Assembly: GCA_937860145.1 (NCBI GenBank)
Contig: CALMBF010000044.1
Coordinates: 1-40,330 of the forward strand
DNA length: 40,330 nt
Origin: an uncultured Geobacter sp.
GTDB taxonomy: Bacteria > Desulfobacterota > Desulfuromonadia > Geobacterales > DSM-12255
Direction: 5' to 3'
The notes under the pieces were generated by a model that saw nothing but the letters and a program-made list of their open reading frames with translations, was not told the origin of the DNA and ran no database searches. Position 1 is the stretch's first letter. Each line of letters begins with the position of its first letter. Shown piece after piece: positions 23,976-32,188 of this stretch. Position numbers and translations under genes: made by a program.

Positions 23976-26378
23976 ATGAAACGGCCTTTCCCCATACTGT
24001 TCATGACAGCATTGATGGCGTTATCCACCGCTGACACCGTCACGGCCGTACCGGCTGCGCCATTCAGCCACCAGCTTCGGCAGGCGGACGGCAGTTCCTT
24101 CCCTGCGCGCAGGTGGGGAGATGAGAATCTTTCCGGGTGGGACACCGACGAGGGGTATGCCATCCTGTTTGACGACAATCTGAAAAGCTGGGTCTACGCC
24201 GTCCATGACAAGGATGAAAAGCTCGTCAGTTCGGGCCGGCAGGTGGGGAAGCAGCCGCCTCCCGGCCAGCTGCGCAAGAAGCTCCGCCCCGGCAAAAAGG
24301 CGACAGCCGGCATGCCTAAAAAAACCATGACCACCTCCCTTGCCCGTTCGGCAAGTCTGACCACCGGGCCGACCACCTCCCCGTCAGCGTCGCCCGCGAC
24401 CGGAGTAACCGGAAACATCCCGGTCATCCTCGTAATATTCAGTGACTCTCCCACCCCTGCCTATACCGCTGCGGATTTTCAGACACTCCTTTTCGGGACC
24501 GGCACCTGGTCGATGCAGGATTACTATACGGAAGTCTCCTACGGTGCCTTCACCGTCTCCCCCGGGCCGGCCGGCATCATCGGCTGGGTGAGCGCAGCGT
24601 CGCCCCACAACTACTACGGCCAGAACGACCCTTACGGCTGGGACAAGTGGCCGGGCGACCTTGTCTACGAGGCAGTAACGGCAGCGGACAGCACGGTGAA
24701 TTTCGCCCCCTACGACCTGGACGGAGACTGCTACGTGGACGTGGTCGACATCATCCACCAGGGAACCGGTGAAGAGTCAAGCCCGGATCCCAAGGACATC
24801 TGGTCCCACAGCTGGAGCCTCTCTGCAGCCAAGACCTTCGGCTACAGCCACAACGGCGTGTTCACCACTAACGACACCTGCCTGGCGGATCCGACTCAAT
24901 TCGTGAAAATCAACGAATATGTCATCCAGCCCGAAAAACTGGGGAACGGCATGACCACCATGGGGGTGTTTGCCCACGAGTTCGGCCATGCCCTCGGGCT
25001 TCCCGATCTCTACGACACCGATTATTCGTCGGAGGGGATCGGCTCCTGGAGCCTGATGGCCGGAGGTTCATGGAACGCTATCGATCAGGGAGGCGACAGG
25101 CCTGCCCACCTGGACCCCTGGAGCAGATACGTCCTCGGCTGGAGCAGCCCGGCCCTCATCGATGCCTCCGTAACGGCACAACCATTTGGCGCCGTGGAGA
25201 GCGCACGTGACTCCTACCGGTTGCTGGATGGCGGCAACGAATATTTTCTTCTCGAAAACCGGCAGAAAAGCGGCTTCGATGCGGGGCTGCCGGGTGAGGG
25301 GCTGCTGGTCTGGCACATCGACGAAACCATGACGGATAACAACTCCGCATGGTATCCCGGCTGTACCAGTTGCACCGGTCACTACATGGTTGCCCTCGTT
25401 CAGGCAGATGGCCTGTACAGCCTCGAGAAAAACGCCAACAGCGGCGACGGTGGTGACCCGTTTCCGGGAACAGGTAACAGACAAGCATTCAGCAGGGCCA
25501 CGACTCCCGGCAACAACCTCTACAGCGGCGTTTCAAGCGGATTCAGGATTACCGGCATAAGCCCGTCCGGCCCGACGATGACCGCGGATATCACGCTGAT
25601 TGAGACCACCATCACCTCTGCACCTGGTGCCCTGTCGAACGTTACGCAAGCGACGTTCACCTTCTGCTCCCCCACTCTCTCGGCAACCTTTGAATGCGCA
25701 CGGGATGCCGGTGCCTGGTCTGCCTGCACCTCACCTGCCACCTTCTCCGGACTGGCCGACGGAACCCATACGTTCCGCGTGCGTGCCGTGGATTCGGACG
25801 GGACCACCGACACTACCCCGGCGGGTCACACGTGGACTATAGACACCCTCCCGCCCGTCACCTCACTCGGCAGCACACCGGACAGCCTGACCGCCTCCAC
25901 AAGCGCCAGTTTCGGCTTCTCGGCTGACGACCCGACTGCTGCATACACCTGTCGCCTCGACGCCGGAGCCTGGTCACCCTGTACCTCCCCGGCTACCTAC
26001 GGCAATCTCTCTCCTGGTGCGCACATCTTCAGCGTCTACGCCCGTGACCTAGCCGGCAATGCCGATCTCTCCCCTTCCACCTGGGACTGGGTGATCTCCA
26101 CGGGGAGTGTCAAGCTTGCCGCCAGCGGTCAGACAACCGCCTTCCTGCCGACCATTGCAGCGGCGGTAAGTACGTTTCCTGCCGGCACCTCTCCCACCAT
26201 TTATCTCCAGTCCCTCACCTTTGCCGAAACCATCGACGTCAACCGCTGTGGCGAACAGTTGACCCTGACAGGTGGGTATAATTCCGATTTTACCGCCGTG
26301 ATCGGACAGACCAACGTGGCCGGTTCGCTCAGCGTCACCTGCGGCACCCTCATCGTCGAACATCTCGTGGTTATCTGA
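23976..26378 (+). CDS. secreted M6-type metalloprotease with C-terminal repeats
   Basis: This 800-residue exported protein has a signal peptide at 1-24 (hydrophobic ILFMTALMALS, cleavage after VTA). A propeptide-like region runs to about 145. The M6 (immune inhibitor A-like) peptidase domain has zinc motif HEFGH at 334-338, with GLPDLYD after it and the MAGGSW turn further on. Two tandem Ig-like repeats of about 85 residues each (near 545-630 and 636-715) hold a conserved DAGAWS-CTSPAT segment with paired cysteines that could form disulfides. The last 85 residues are beta-rich. AGAGGA lies upstream of the ATG at 23976. Its stop overlaps the next gene by one base. It probably digests external protein. 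Confidence 0.88.
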   Translation: MKRPFPILFMTALMALSTADTVTAVPAAPFSHQLRQADGSSFPARRWGDENLSGWDTDEGYAILFDDNLKSWVYAVHDKDEKLVSSGRQVGKQPPPGQLRKKLRPGKKATAGMPKKTMTTSLARSASLTTGPTTSPSASPATGVTGNIPVILVIFSDSPTPAYTAADFQTLLFGTGTWSMQDYYTEVSYGAFTVSPGPAGIIGWVSAASPHNYYGQNDPYGWDKWPGDLVYEAVTAADSTVNFAPYDLDGDCYVDVVDIIHQGTGEESSPDPKDIWSHSWSLSAAKTFGYSHNGVFTTNDTCLADPTQFVKINEYVIQPEKLGNGMTTMGVFAHEFGHALGLPDLYDTDYSSEGIGSWSLMAGGSWNAIDQGGDRPAHLDPWSRYVLGWSSPALIDASVTAQPFGAVESARDSYRLLDGGNEYFLLENRQKSGFDAGLPGEGLLVWHIDETMTDNNSAWYPGCTSCTGHYMVALVQADGLYSLEKNANSGDGGDPFPGTGNRQAFSRATTPGNNLYSGVSSGFRITGISPSGPTMTADITLIETTITSAPGALSNVTQATFTFCSPTLSATFECARDAGAWSACTSPATFSGLADGTHTFRVRAVDSDGTTDTTPAGHTWTIDTLPPVTSLGSTPDSLTASTSASFGFSADDPTAAYTCRLDAGAWSPCTSPATYGNLSPGAHIFSVYARDLAGNADLSPSTWDWVISTGSVKLAASGQTTAFLPTIAAAVSTFPAGTSPTIYLQSLTFAETIDVNRCGEQLTLTGGYNSDFTAVIGQTNVAGSLSVTCGTLIVEHLVVI

Positions 26379-27115
26379 TGACACAAACTGAACGATACGA
26401 TCATCCGGAAAACCGGACAGTTCTGGAAGCCTACGGGGAACTGCTGGCAGTAATCGACTCATGGTATGCCGGGGCCGCTACGGCATACCCGGAACATGTC
26501 CGCTGCGGCAAGGGGTGCAGCGGCTGCTGCCGGGGACTCTTCGACATCACCCTCCTGGATGCCGCTCTACTTCAGTATGGCTTCGCCCGCCTCCCGGAAA
26601 GCGTCCGTTGTACCGTGCTGGTCAAGGCAAAGCAGAGGCTCGAACAGCTGCAGCGCAGATGGCCCGAACTGTCACCTCCGTTCATCCTTAACCTCCGGCC
26701 GGAAACGGAGTGGGAGGAACTGATGCCCGACGATGATGAGACACCCTGTCCGTTGCTTGATGACAACGGTCACTGCCTGGTGTACGCTTACCGCCCCATG
26801 ACCTGCCGACTGCATGGGATGCCGCTGATTGACCGTTCCGGTGAAGTCATGCACGACGAATGGTGTACGGAAAACTTTACCACTGTCAATCCGCTGCAGC
26901 TGCCGTCACTGTCCGCCCCCTTTGCCGACATCTTCCGCCAGGAAGGGGCTCTTGACAGGCGATTCAGCCATGAGGTGCTGGGCCATGCGGTTTCAGAACT
27001 GGATACGTTCATTCCCCTTGCCCTGCTCTACGACATTACTCTGTTCGACTGGAAGCTTTGGTGGCAGAACAATCATGCCGCACTGATCGCGGCATGTTCA
27101 GATACCATGCGGTAA
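26378..27115 (+). CDS. YkgJ-like cysteine-cluster protein
   Basis: This 245-residue protein carries the Cys-rich motif CGKGCSGCC (43-51), further cysteines in TPCPLLDDNGHCLVY and YRPMTCRLHGMP, and later EWC. This is the zinc- or iron-chelating domain of the YkgJ/CxxCxxCC family, whose role is poorly known. There is no signal peptide, so it is cytoplasmic. The ATG shares one base with the protease stop (TGATG), which means coupled translation with a secreted protease. Confidence 0.82.
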   Translation: MTQTERYDHPENRTVLEAYGELLAVIDSWYAGAATAYPEHVRCGKGCSGCCRGLFDITLLDAALLQYGFARLPESVRCTVLVKAKQRLEQLQRRWPELSPPFILNLRPETEWEELMPDDDETPCPLLDDNGHCLVYAYRPMTCRLHGMPLIDRSGEVMHDEWCTENFTTVNPLQLPSLSAPFADIFRQEGALDRRFSHEVLGHAVSELDTFIPLALLYDITLFDWKLWWQNNHAALIAACSDTMR

Positions 27116-27129
27116 CTCAGGAGGATTCG

Positions 27130-27333
27130 ATGGAAGACCGTCTAACGGAACTCGAAATACGATTTACCCACCAGGAAAGGACGATTGAAGAGCTCAATGA
27201 AATCGTCTGCAGACAGGAACTAGCCCTGGAATCACTGGAAAGGGAGGTCAGACAGATCAGTGAGCAGGTGAAAATGCTGCTCCCCGCGTTTCTCAAGGAG
27301 CAGGACGAAGAGGAACCTCCACCGCACTATTGA
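27130..27333 (+). CDS. slyX: SlyX family protein
   Basis: This 67-residue protein is almost entirely coiled coil: MEDRLTELEIRFTHQE, then TIEELNEIVCRQE with heptad spacing, ending in the acidic EEEPPPHY tail typical of SlyX. The function of the family is unknown. AGGAGG lies 5 nt before the ATG at 27130, 14 bp after the YkgJ-like gene. It is the last gene of that three-gene unit. Confidence 0.85.
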   Translation: MEDRLTELEIRFTHQERTIEELNEIVCRQELALESLEREVRQISEQVKMLLPAFLKEQDEEEPPPHY

Positions 27334-27404
27334 AAAGCCCCCCTCATCTGTACGCCATAACGGATGGCCACGACCGGTGTATCAAACCTAGCGGCAACCC
27401 ACCG

Positions 27405-27695
27405 TCAATTTTCCCTGCTGCGCGGCTCGATTTTCTCCCACAACCCTTTCTCCGCGTTCTTCTCGTCTTGATGCGCGTGGGGAAAGGATGAAAACGATTT
27501 CCTCTTGTCGACCGGCATAGTTTTCACCTCCGCTGTAATACCTGCGTTCACCACCTGGCCAGGTTCAGCTTTATTCTCCCCGACACTGACACCGTCGGCA
27601 TGAAATTCCCTCATCGCAGCAGCTCCGATAATGCGAAGTTCACTACATCCAGTCAGGCAATAGATAAGGAGTATGAATACAAGCATACGTTTCAT
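27405..27695 (-). CDS. small putative lipoprotein
   Basis: This 96-residue protein has a signal peptide MKRMLVFILLIYC and lipobox LTGC (Cys at 17), so it should be lipid-anchored. The mature part is short, polar and without a motif I recognise. The start at 27695 puts a proper signal peptide at the N terminus and has GAGG about 8 nt upstream. A longer frame to 27803 would bury the signal. It is convergent with slyX. Confidence 0.65.
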   Translation of the reverse strand: MKRMLVFILLIYCLTGCSELRIIGAAAMREFHADGVSVGENKAEPGQVVNAGITAEVKTMPVDKRKSFSSFPHAHQDEKNAEKGLWEKIEPRSREN

Positions 27696-28158
27696 GACAC
27701 GCCTCGCATTGTTAGCTTTCACTAACATAAGTACGATAATCGTGCCAATACCCTCCTGCGGTAACTGTCGGACAGTACGCCCACTGCCTGGCTGATCAAC
27801 CAACTCCCTGTATCACTTCTGCACAGTCAATCAGTTGTGCTCCTGCCACCGCTCGCCACTTTCGATGCGCTTTCATTTTGCCACCCTCTCACCCGTCCCC
27901 TTCCGTTGCCACGTATGCATCAACTGAGCAAGAATTGAACAGCTGTGCAGGAGTTGCACCCAACTCAACAGCGGCATAAGAACCGTTCCGCGCGATACTG
28001 GTATCCGTCCCTGTTCGTTACTCATACAGGTGTTCCCATTCCTCCACCCAGTTCGCATAACAACCAATGTTTTCGGTAAGTTGGACACGCGAAACGACTC
28101 CATGTTTTGGCACACATCTGGGATTGGTTGAGTAAGCAGGGGAAAGGAGGGTGAGATC
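27696..28158. other. 463-bp intergenic region without a gene
   Basis: This region lies between the divergent lipoprotein and cytochrome genes. The only structure I see is a small ACTGTC-G-GACAGT palindrome at 27764-27776. Two TGGCAC words at about 27742 (minus) and 28109 (plus) lack the second half of a sigma-54 promoter. Frames here are short and have no ribosome sites. Confidence 0.5.
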
Positions 28159-28728
28159 ATGAAAACGAAAGGATCTGCCACCACCGTGGTACGACAAAAA
28201 GCATGCATGATCGTCACATTCCTTATCATCTTTCTTGTCATGCTTGTTCATACGTTGGTCGAAGGTGGCGAGTGCACGATGGCTCAACAGTTGCTGAACC
28301 CGACCGTGAGAGCGGATTATGAAGCAACCGTGGCAAGCGGCAAGATTCCGGACAATGGCTGGTCATGCGGAACCACACTACCTCCCGGCAACGGCGAGAA
28401 CAAGATTTTTGATCCAATCACGATGGAGTGCATCAACTGCCATGATGGAACCATTGCCTCTGCCATAGGCTACCGATTTGAAAAAAAAGAAACGCTGGGG
28501 ACAATATCCGTCGTGACACTGCAGGCTTCACATCCCATAGGAATGGATTACAGGCTGTTCAACTGCACGAATGGTTTCAATTACGGAGGGAGCCTGCCGG
28601 CGGAAATGGTCTTTATGAATGGCCAGGTAGGCTGCGCAAGTTGCCACAATCTGCTCGGCACGAGAAGGCTCTACCTTGCCGTCGACATGAACAGCAGTGG
28701 TTTGTGCTTTGCCTGCCACAGAAAATAA
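28159..28728 (+). CDS. triheme c-type cytochrome
   Basis: This 189-residue exported cytochrome has a hydrophobic signal or anchor at about 16-34 and three heme attachment motifs: CINCH (91-95), CASCH (159-163) and CFACH (183-187). SHPIGMDY (124-131) resembles the distal-ligand segment of doubled-CXXCH cytochromes. Two further cysteines (Cys70 and Cys136) are outside the motifs. GGAGG lies 7 nt before the ATG. Such small multiheme proteins carry electrons in the periplasm of metal-reducing bacteria. No partner membrane complex is encoded nearby. Confidence 0.88.
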   Translation: MKTKGSATTVVRQKACMIVTFLIIFLVMLVHTLVEGGECTMAQQLLNPTVRADYEATVASGKIPDNGWSCGTTLPPGNGENKIFDPITMECINCHDGTIASAIGYRFEKKETLGTISVVTLQASHPIGMDYRLFNCTNGFNYGGSLPAEMVFMNGQVGCASCHNLLGTRRLYLAVDMNSSGLCFACHRK

Positions 28729-28801
28729 TGAGGCCGCCCTCAAAGCAGAGTACGGCGCAAAGTCCGGCCCGTCATGGCACGGAAAAAAGGGTGGGAGCAC
28801 C

Positions 28802-29275
28802 ATGGGATCAGGTTCGTACAGGAAAAATGGTAACCCGGGCGTCGGATTCAGAGCCGTTGAACTGACCGGCAGAACGACTCAAGGCCACCAGACCATGAAT
28901 CACTGCAATCATGTTCTGCTCTTGAACAACGACCCGGAAACTCTCCGCTATGCGGAACAGTACCTGTCCAAGATCTGCAGGCTTGCTGTCATGGTCGGGA
29001 AACCGTCAGAAGACCTCAATCATTCCGCGCGCAATGATTCACTTGCATTGTCGAGAGACCTGGAATCTCTCCTCGACTCCCTGGTCAGTAACAGTGATCA
29101 TAATCTACTCGAGCGCATGACGTCGTCGTTGAAGACGGCAATTCTTTCCCTTGCCTGTGACAGGTACAAGTCGGACAGGAAATTAATCTGCAGGGCACTC
29201 GGGCTCACAGAAGAACAACTGGACCAGGAATTGAGAAAATACGGGGTGCTTCCTGGTGGCGACCCGAATCTGTAA
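28802..29275 (+). CDS. small protein with a degenerate receiver-like start and Fis-type helix-turn-helix
   Basis: This 157-residue protein from the ATG at 28802 has GGGAG 4 nt upstream. An internal ATG at 28895 fits the start of the folded part better, because the first 31 residues look unstructured. HVLLLNNDPETLRYAEQYL resembles the first strand and helix of a response-regulator receiver, but the rest of that domain and its phospho-Asp are missing. The last 45 residues (AILSLACDRYKSDRKLICRALGL, with LDQELRKYG as the recognition helix) match the Fis-type C-terminal domain of sigma-54 activators. No AAA+ domain is present. It may be a trimmed activator that binds DNA alone. It follows the cytochrome by 73 bp. 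Confidence 0.6.
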   Translation: MGSGSYRKNGNPGVGFRAVELTGRTTQGHQTMNHCNHVLLLNNDPETLRYAEQYLSKICRLAVMVGKPSEDLNHSARNDSLALSRDLESLLDSLVSNSDHNLLERMTSSLKTAILSLACDRYKSDRKLICRALGLTEEQLDQELRKYGVLPGGDPNL

Positions 29276-29443
29276 TTTCCCCACCATCAAACCAGGCTCA
29301 GAGCCGGTGCCTGCTGCTGAATGCAGCATGTGCACGATTTACGTTCAGTCGGTCCAGAAACGACGGCTCATTCCCGACAGAACAACAGACAGATATTATT
29401 GAATTTTTAACTGCGTCATCTTTGTGGCACACGTCATGTATAT
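29276..29443. other. non-coding stretch before the Mop fragment
   Basis: No frame with a ribosome site, no convincing promoter and no clear hairpin was seen here. Confidence 0.4.
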
Positions 29444-29620
29444 ATGATACCAAGCAGCAAGCTCGGAGCGGCTTACTATGGTACACTGACAGAGAGGGGT
29501 GGCGGCAATACGGTCAGCGCCGTCATTACCCACGACAGCGCCGTCCGGCTCGGGCTGAAGTCAGGCGGTCACGTCTGTGCCCTGTTCAAGGCATCCAGCG
29601 TCATCATCGGCGTCAATTAG
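29444..29620 (+). pseudogene. Mop/TOBE molybdate-binding domain fragment
   Basis: This 58-codon frame ends in GNTVSAVITHDSAVRLGL, KSGGHVCALFKASSVIIGV and a final Asn, the consensus of a molybdate-binding Mop domain (ITnESv-xLGL, G-xv-A-vIKASSVMigV). The first 15 residues do not match the usual N-ARN-lkG-v start. It is therefore either a diverged small molbindin or the last piece of a lost ModE or ModC. No ribosome site is evident before the ATG. It lies 154 bp upstream of modA on the same strand, which supports an origin from a molybdate-transport locus. Confidence 0.6.
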
Positions 29621-29647
29621 CAACCGCGCCTATACCATTCGCCATTC

Positions 29648-29683
29648 GCGGGAGCAAGGGGGCGACATCGCCCTTGCTCCCGC
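29648..29683 (+). terminator. strong hairpin between the Mop fragment and modA
   Basis: A perfect 13-bp stem GCGGGAGCAAGGG/CCCTTGCTCCCGC encloses a 10-base loop. No T run follows, so it may be a weak terminator or an RNA-stabilising hairpin. Confidence 0.45.
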
Positions 29684-29715
29684 ATCGACATGGCGGTCCG
29701 GTGGGAGGAATGCTT

Positions 29716-29737
29716 CGGCAAGCCGGCCGGCTTGCCG
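29716..29737. promoter_or_regulatory. 22-bp perfect palindrome upstream of modA
   Basis: CGGCAAGCCGG is followed directly by its own reverse complement, 37 bp before the modA ATG. With no loop it would make a poor RNA hairpin tip but a good site for a dimeric regulator. It does not resemble the known ModE site. Confidence 0.45.
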
Positions 29738-29774
29738 TTTCCTTGACACCATTTTCCGAAGGAGAATCACCCTC

Positions 29775-30527
29775 ATGAAAAGACTGTTATTCACAGGACT
29801 GACGGCCCTGGCAGCCATGCTCTGCCAGAACACGGAACTCTTCGCCGGCGACATCAACCTGTTCGTGGCTGCCAGCCTGAAGGAGGTGGTCAACGAACTG
29901 GCCGACGGATACGCCAAAGCCCACCCCGGGGTGACCTTCAAAAAGAACTACGGCGCCTCGGGCGCCCTGGCCAAGCAGATCGAGAACGGTGCGCCGGCCG
30001 ACATCTTCGTCTCTGCCAACACCGAGTGGATGGACTACCTGAAGGCGCAAAAGCTGGCCGACGTAAAGAGCATCGACACCCTGGCCTACAATGTGCTGGT
30101 CTTTGCCGGCAAGCCGGAGCTGAAGATAGGCAGCCTTCAGGAGGTGGTGAAGCTGGAAAAGATCGCCATCGGCAGCCCGAAGAGCGTGCCGGCCGGCGAG
30201 TATGCGATGGAGGCGTTCAAAAAGGCAGGAATCGACAAGCAGTTGGAGAAGAAACTGGTCATGGCGAAAGATGTGCGTGAATGCCTGATGTACGCAGAAA
30301 GGGGGGAGGTTGACGGCGCCTTCGTCTATGCCACCGATGCCCGTCTGGCGGGGAGAAAGGCAAAGATCCACTTTACCGTCCCCCAGCAGTATTATCCACG
30401 GATTACCTACCCCATGGCCCTGACCGTGGCCGGGGCGAAGAACAGGGATGCCGTCGCATTCTACACCGTCCTCACGTCGGCCGAGGCGCGGTCGGTCCTG
30501 AAGAAATACGGGTTCGTTGTCAGATGA
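29775..30527 (+). CDS. modA: molybdate/tungstate ABC transporter substrate-binding protein
   Basis: This 250-residue periplasmic protein binds molybdate or tungstate and hands it to a membrane permease. A signal peptide covers 1-24 (LLFTGLTALAAMLC, cleavage near LFAG-D). The mature protein starts INLFVAASLKEVVNEL, the ModA signature. GASGALAKQIENGAPADIFVSAN supplies oxyanion ligands, and GEVDGAFVYATDA follows later. GAAGGAGAA lies upstream of the ATG at 29775. No modB or modC follows; the next gene is on the other strand 25 bp away. It therefore depends on a permease encoded elsewhere or is a leftover. Confidence 0.92.
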   Translation: MKRLLFTGLTALAAMLCQNTELFAGDINLFVAASLKEVVNELADGYAKAHPGVTFKKNYGASGALAKQIENGAPADIFVSANTEWMDYLKAQKLADVKSIDTLAYNVLVFAGKPELKIGSLQEVVKLEKIAIGSPKSVPAGEYAMEAFKKAGIDKQLEKKLVMAKDVRECLMYAERGEVDGAFVYATDARLAGRKAKIHFTVPQQYYPRITYPMALTVAGAKNRDAVAFYTVLTSAEARSVLKKYGFVVR

Positions 30528-30552
30528 AGAAAAAGCGGGAATGAAGTTTCTG

Positions 30553-31998
30553 TCAATTATCCTGCAGCTTGTACTGATCGATACGTGCTCTCAATGTATT
30601 TCTGCTTATGCCAAGCATCTTTGATGCAAGCACCTGGTTGTGCTGACACTTGGAAAGAGCCATGCGGATCAGGGCCATTTCGAATCCGGCATTGACATGT
30701 TCGTAGACCTTCCCGTTATTTTTCCTGCAGATGGCATCAAACATGGGTTCAAGCAGCCGCCTGAACATTTCACTGTAATTCCCGCCCCCCCCTGCCGGTT
30801 CTACCGTGTCAGCCGCCTCTTCACTGATCAGCATGGCAAAATCGGCGGGTCCCAGAACATAGCCGCTGCTCAGTATGACTGCTGAATTGACGGCATTCTG
30901 GAGCTCTCTGATATTCCCGGGCCACTGAAGATTCAGCAGCATTTCTAGGGCTTCTGATGATATGTCATTGATTGGCTTGCCGACCTTGGCAGAATATCTA
31001 CGGATAAAATACCGTGCGAGCAAGGGGATGTCCGCTTTTCTCTCCCGAAGAGGCGGAAGATGAAAGCAGATCACCCTGAGACGACTGAACAGGTCAAGCC
31101 TGAACGTGTTATTCCTGACCGCATCGTGGAGGCAGCGGTTGGATGCCGCGATGAACCTGACATCCACCTTTATGGACTCATTCCCCCCCACCCTTTCAAA
31201 CTCCTGCATTTCGATGGCACGCAGCAACTTACCCTGATTGGCCAGGCTCATCTCACCGACCTCGTCAAGAAAGATGGTCCCGCCGTTACACTGCTCAAAC
31301 TTTCCTATCCTGCGACAATGGGCATCGGTAAACGCCCCTTTTTCATGCCCGAACAGTTCGCTTTCGAGGAGATGTTCCGGAATCGCGGCACAGTTGATTG
31401 CCAGGAATTGGCGGTTGCTCCGCTTCGAGTTGCTGTAAATTGCCCGTGCCAGAAGCTCCTTGCCCGTGCCGCTTTCACCGGTTATCAGAACGGACGCATC
31501 AGAGTCCGCAATTTTTCCTACCATTTTCCAGATTTCCATCAAATCCGGAGTGGAGCCTATCATGATATCGTCGTCATGCATGTCAAACTGTTCATGGGTG
31601 AATTGGCGGGTATAACGAACCTTCTTGTTGAGCAGGTTATTCTCAAGGGCTTTCTGAACGGCATTCTTGAGTGTCAGAAGATCAAACGGCTTTGACAGCA
31701 GGTCGAATGCGCCGTCCTTCATGACCTCGATTGCCGTCTGCATCGTCCCCATCCCGGTCGTCATGATGACTGCCAGGCCAGGGTCGACATGTTTTGCTTC
31801 CTTGAGAACCTCATGACCGCAGTTTTGCGAAATGCTGAAATCAAACAGGGCAACATTAGGGTGTTTCTGCCTGATGCAGCACAGGGCCGATTCCGCGTCA
31901 CCCCTCACCAGCAAGTCCATGCCGCTGTTTTCAAAGGCGTGTTTCAAGGTGGCGAGGGACATCTTGTCGTTATCCATAACAAGTATCTTCGCCTTCAT
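30553..31998 (-). CDS. sigma-54-dependent response regulator (NtrC family)
   Basis: This 481-residue transcription activator has a receiver domain at 1-118 with phospho-Asp53, Thr80/81 and Lys103. The usual acidic pair reads DND (9-11). The AAA+ domain has Walker A GESGTGKE (174-181), GAFTDA (221-226, in place of the commoner GAFTGA) and Walker B TIFLDE (241-246). The C-terminal Fis-type helix-turn-helix includes LASKMLGISRNTLRARI. The start at 31998 follows GGGGGTC; an ATG 7 codons upstream is possible. No sensor kinase is encoded beside it, so the signal is unknown. It is convergent with modA. Confidence 0.94.
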   Translation of the reverse strand: MKAKILVMDNDKMSLATLKHAFENSGMDLLVRGDAESALCCIRQKHPNVALFDFSISQNCGHEVLKEAKHVDPGLAVIMTTGMGTMQTAIEVMKDGAFDLLSKPFDLLTLKNAVQKALENNLLNKKVRYTRQFTHEQFDMHDDDIMIGSTPDLMEIWKMVGKIADSDASVLITGESGTGKELLARAIYSNSKRSNRQFLAINCAAIPEHLLESELFGHEKGAFTDAHCRRIGKFEQCNGGTIFLDEVGEMSLANQGKLLRAIEMQEFERVGGNESIKVDVRFIAASNRCLHDAVRNNTFRLDLFSRLRVICFHLPPLRERKADIPLLARYFIRRYSAKVGKPINDISSEALEMLLNLQWPGNIRELQNAVNSAVILSSGYVLGPADFAMLISEEAADTVEPAGGGGNYSEMFRRLLEPMFDAICRKNNGKVYEHVNAGFEMALIRMALSKCQHNQVLASKMLGISRNTLRARIDQYKLQDN

Positions 31999-32188
31999 AT
32001 GACCCCCAGCGTATCGCATTTCATGACAATTAGAATTACTTCATATTATCACAGTAGACCATAATTATTCTCATTTGCAAGACAGAACTCAGCCGGCAAT
32101 GAGGTGGTATCACGGGGATCAAAAGAAGCAAACAATGAAGAGCGGGAGTACCATCGAAGGAGGGAATGCTCGCAGAAAACACGAAGAG

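Noticed and set aside
27735-27750. Sigma-54 promoter on the minus strand before the lipoprotein gene
   Set aside because: TTGGCACG is present, but the -12 part reads TCGT where GC is required, so half of the site is missing.
28107-28125. Sigma-54 promoter before the triheme cytochrome
   Set aside because: TGGCAC is followed at the right distance by TGGG, which lacks the essential GC.
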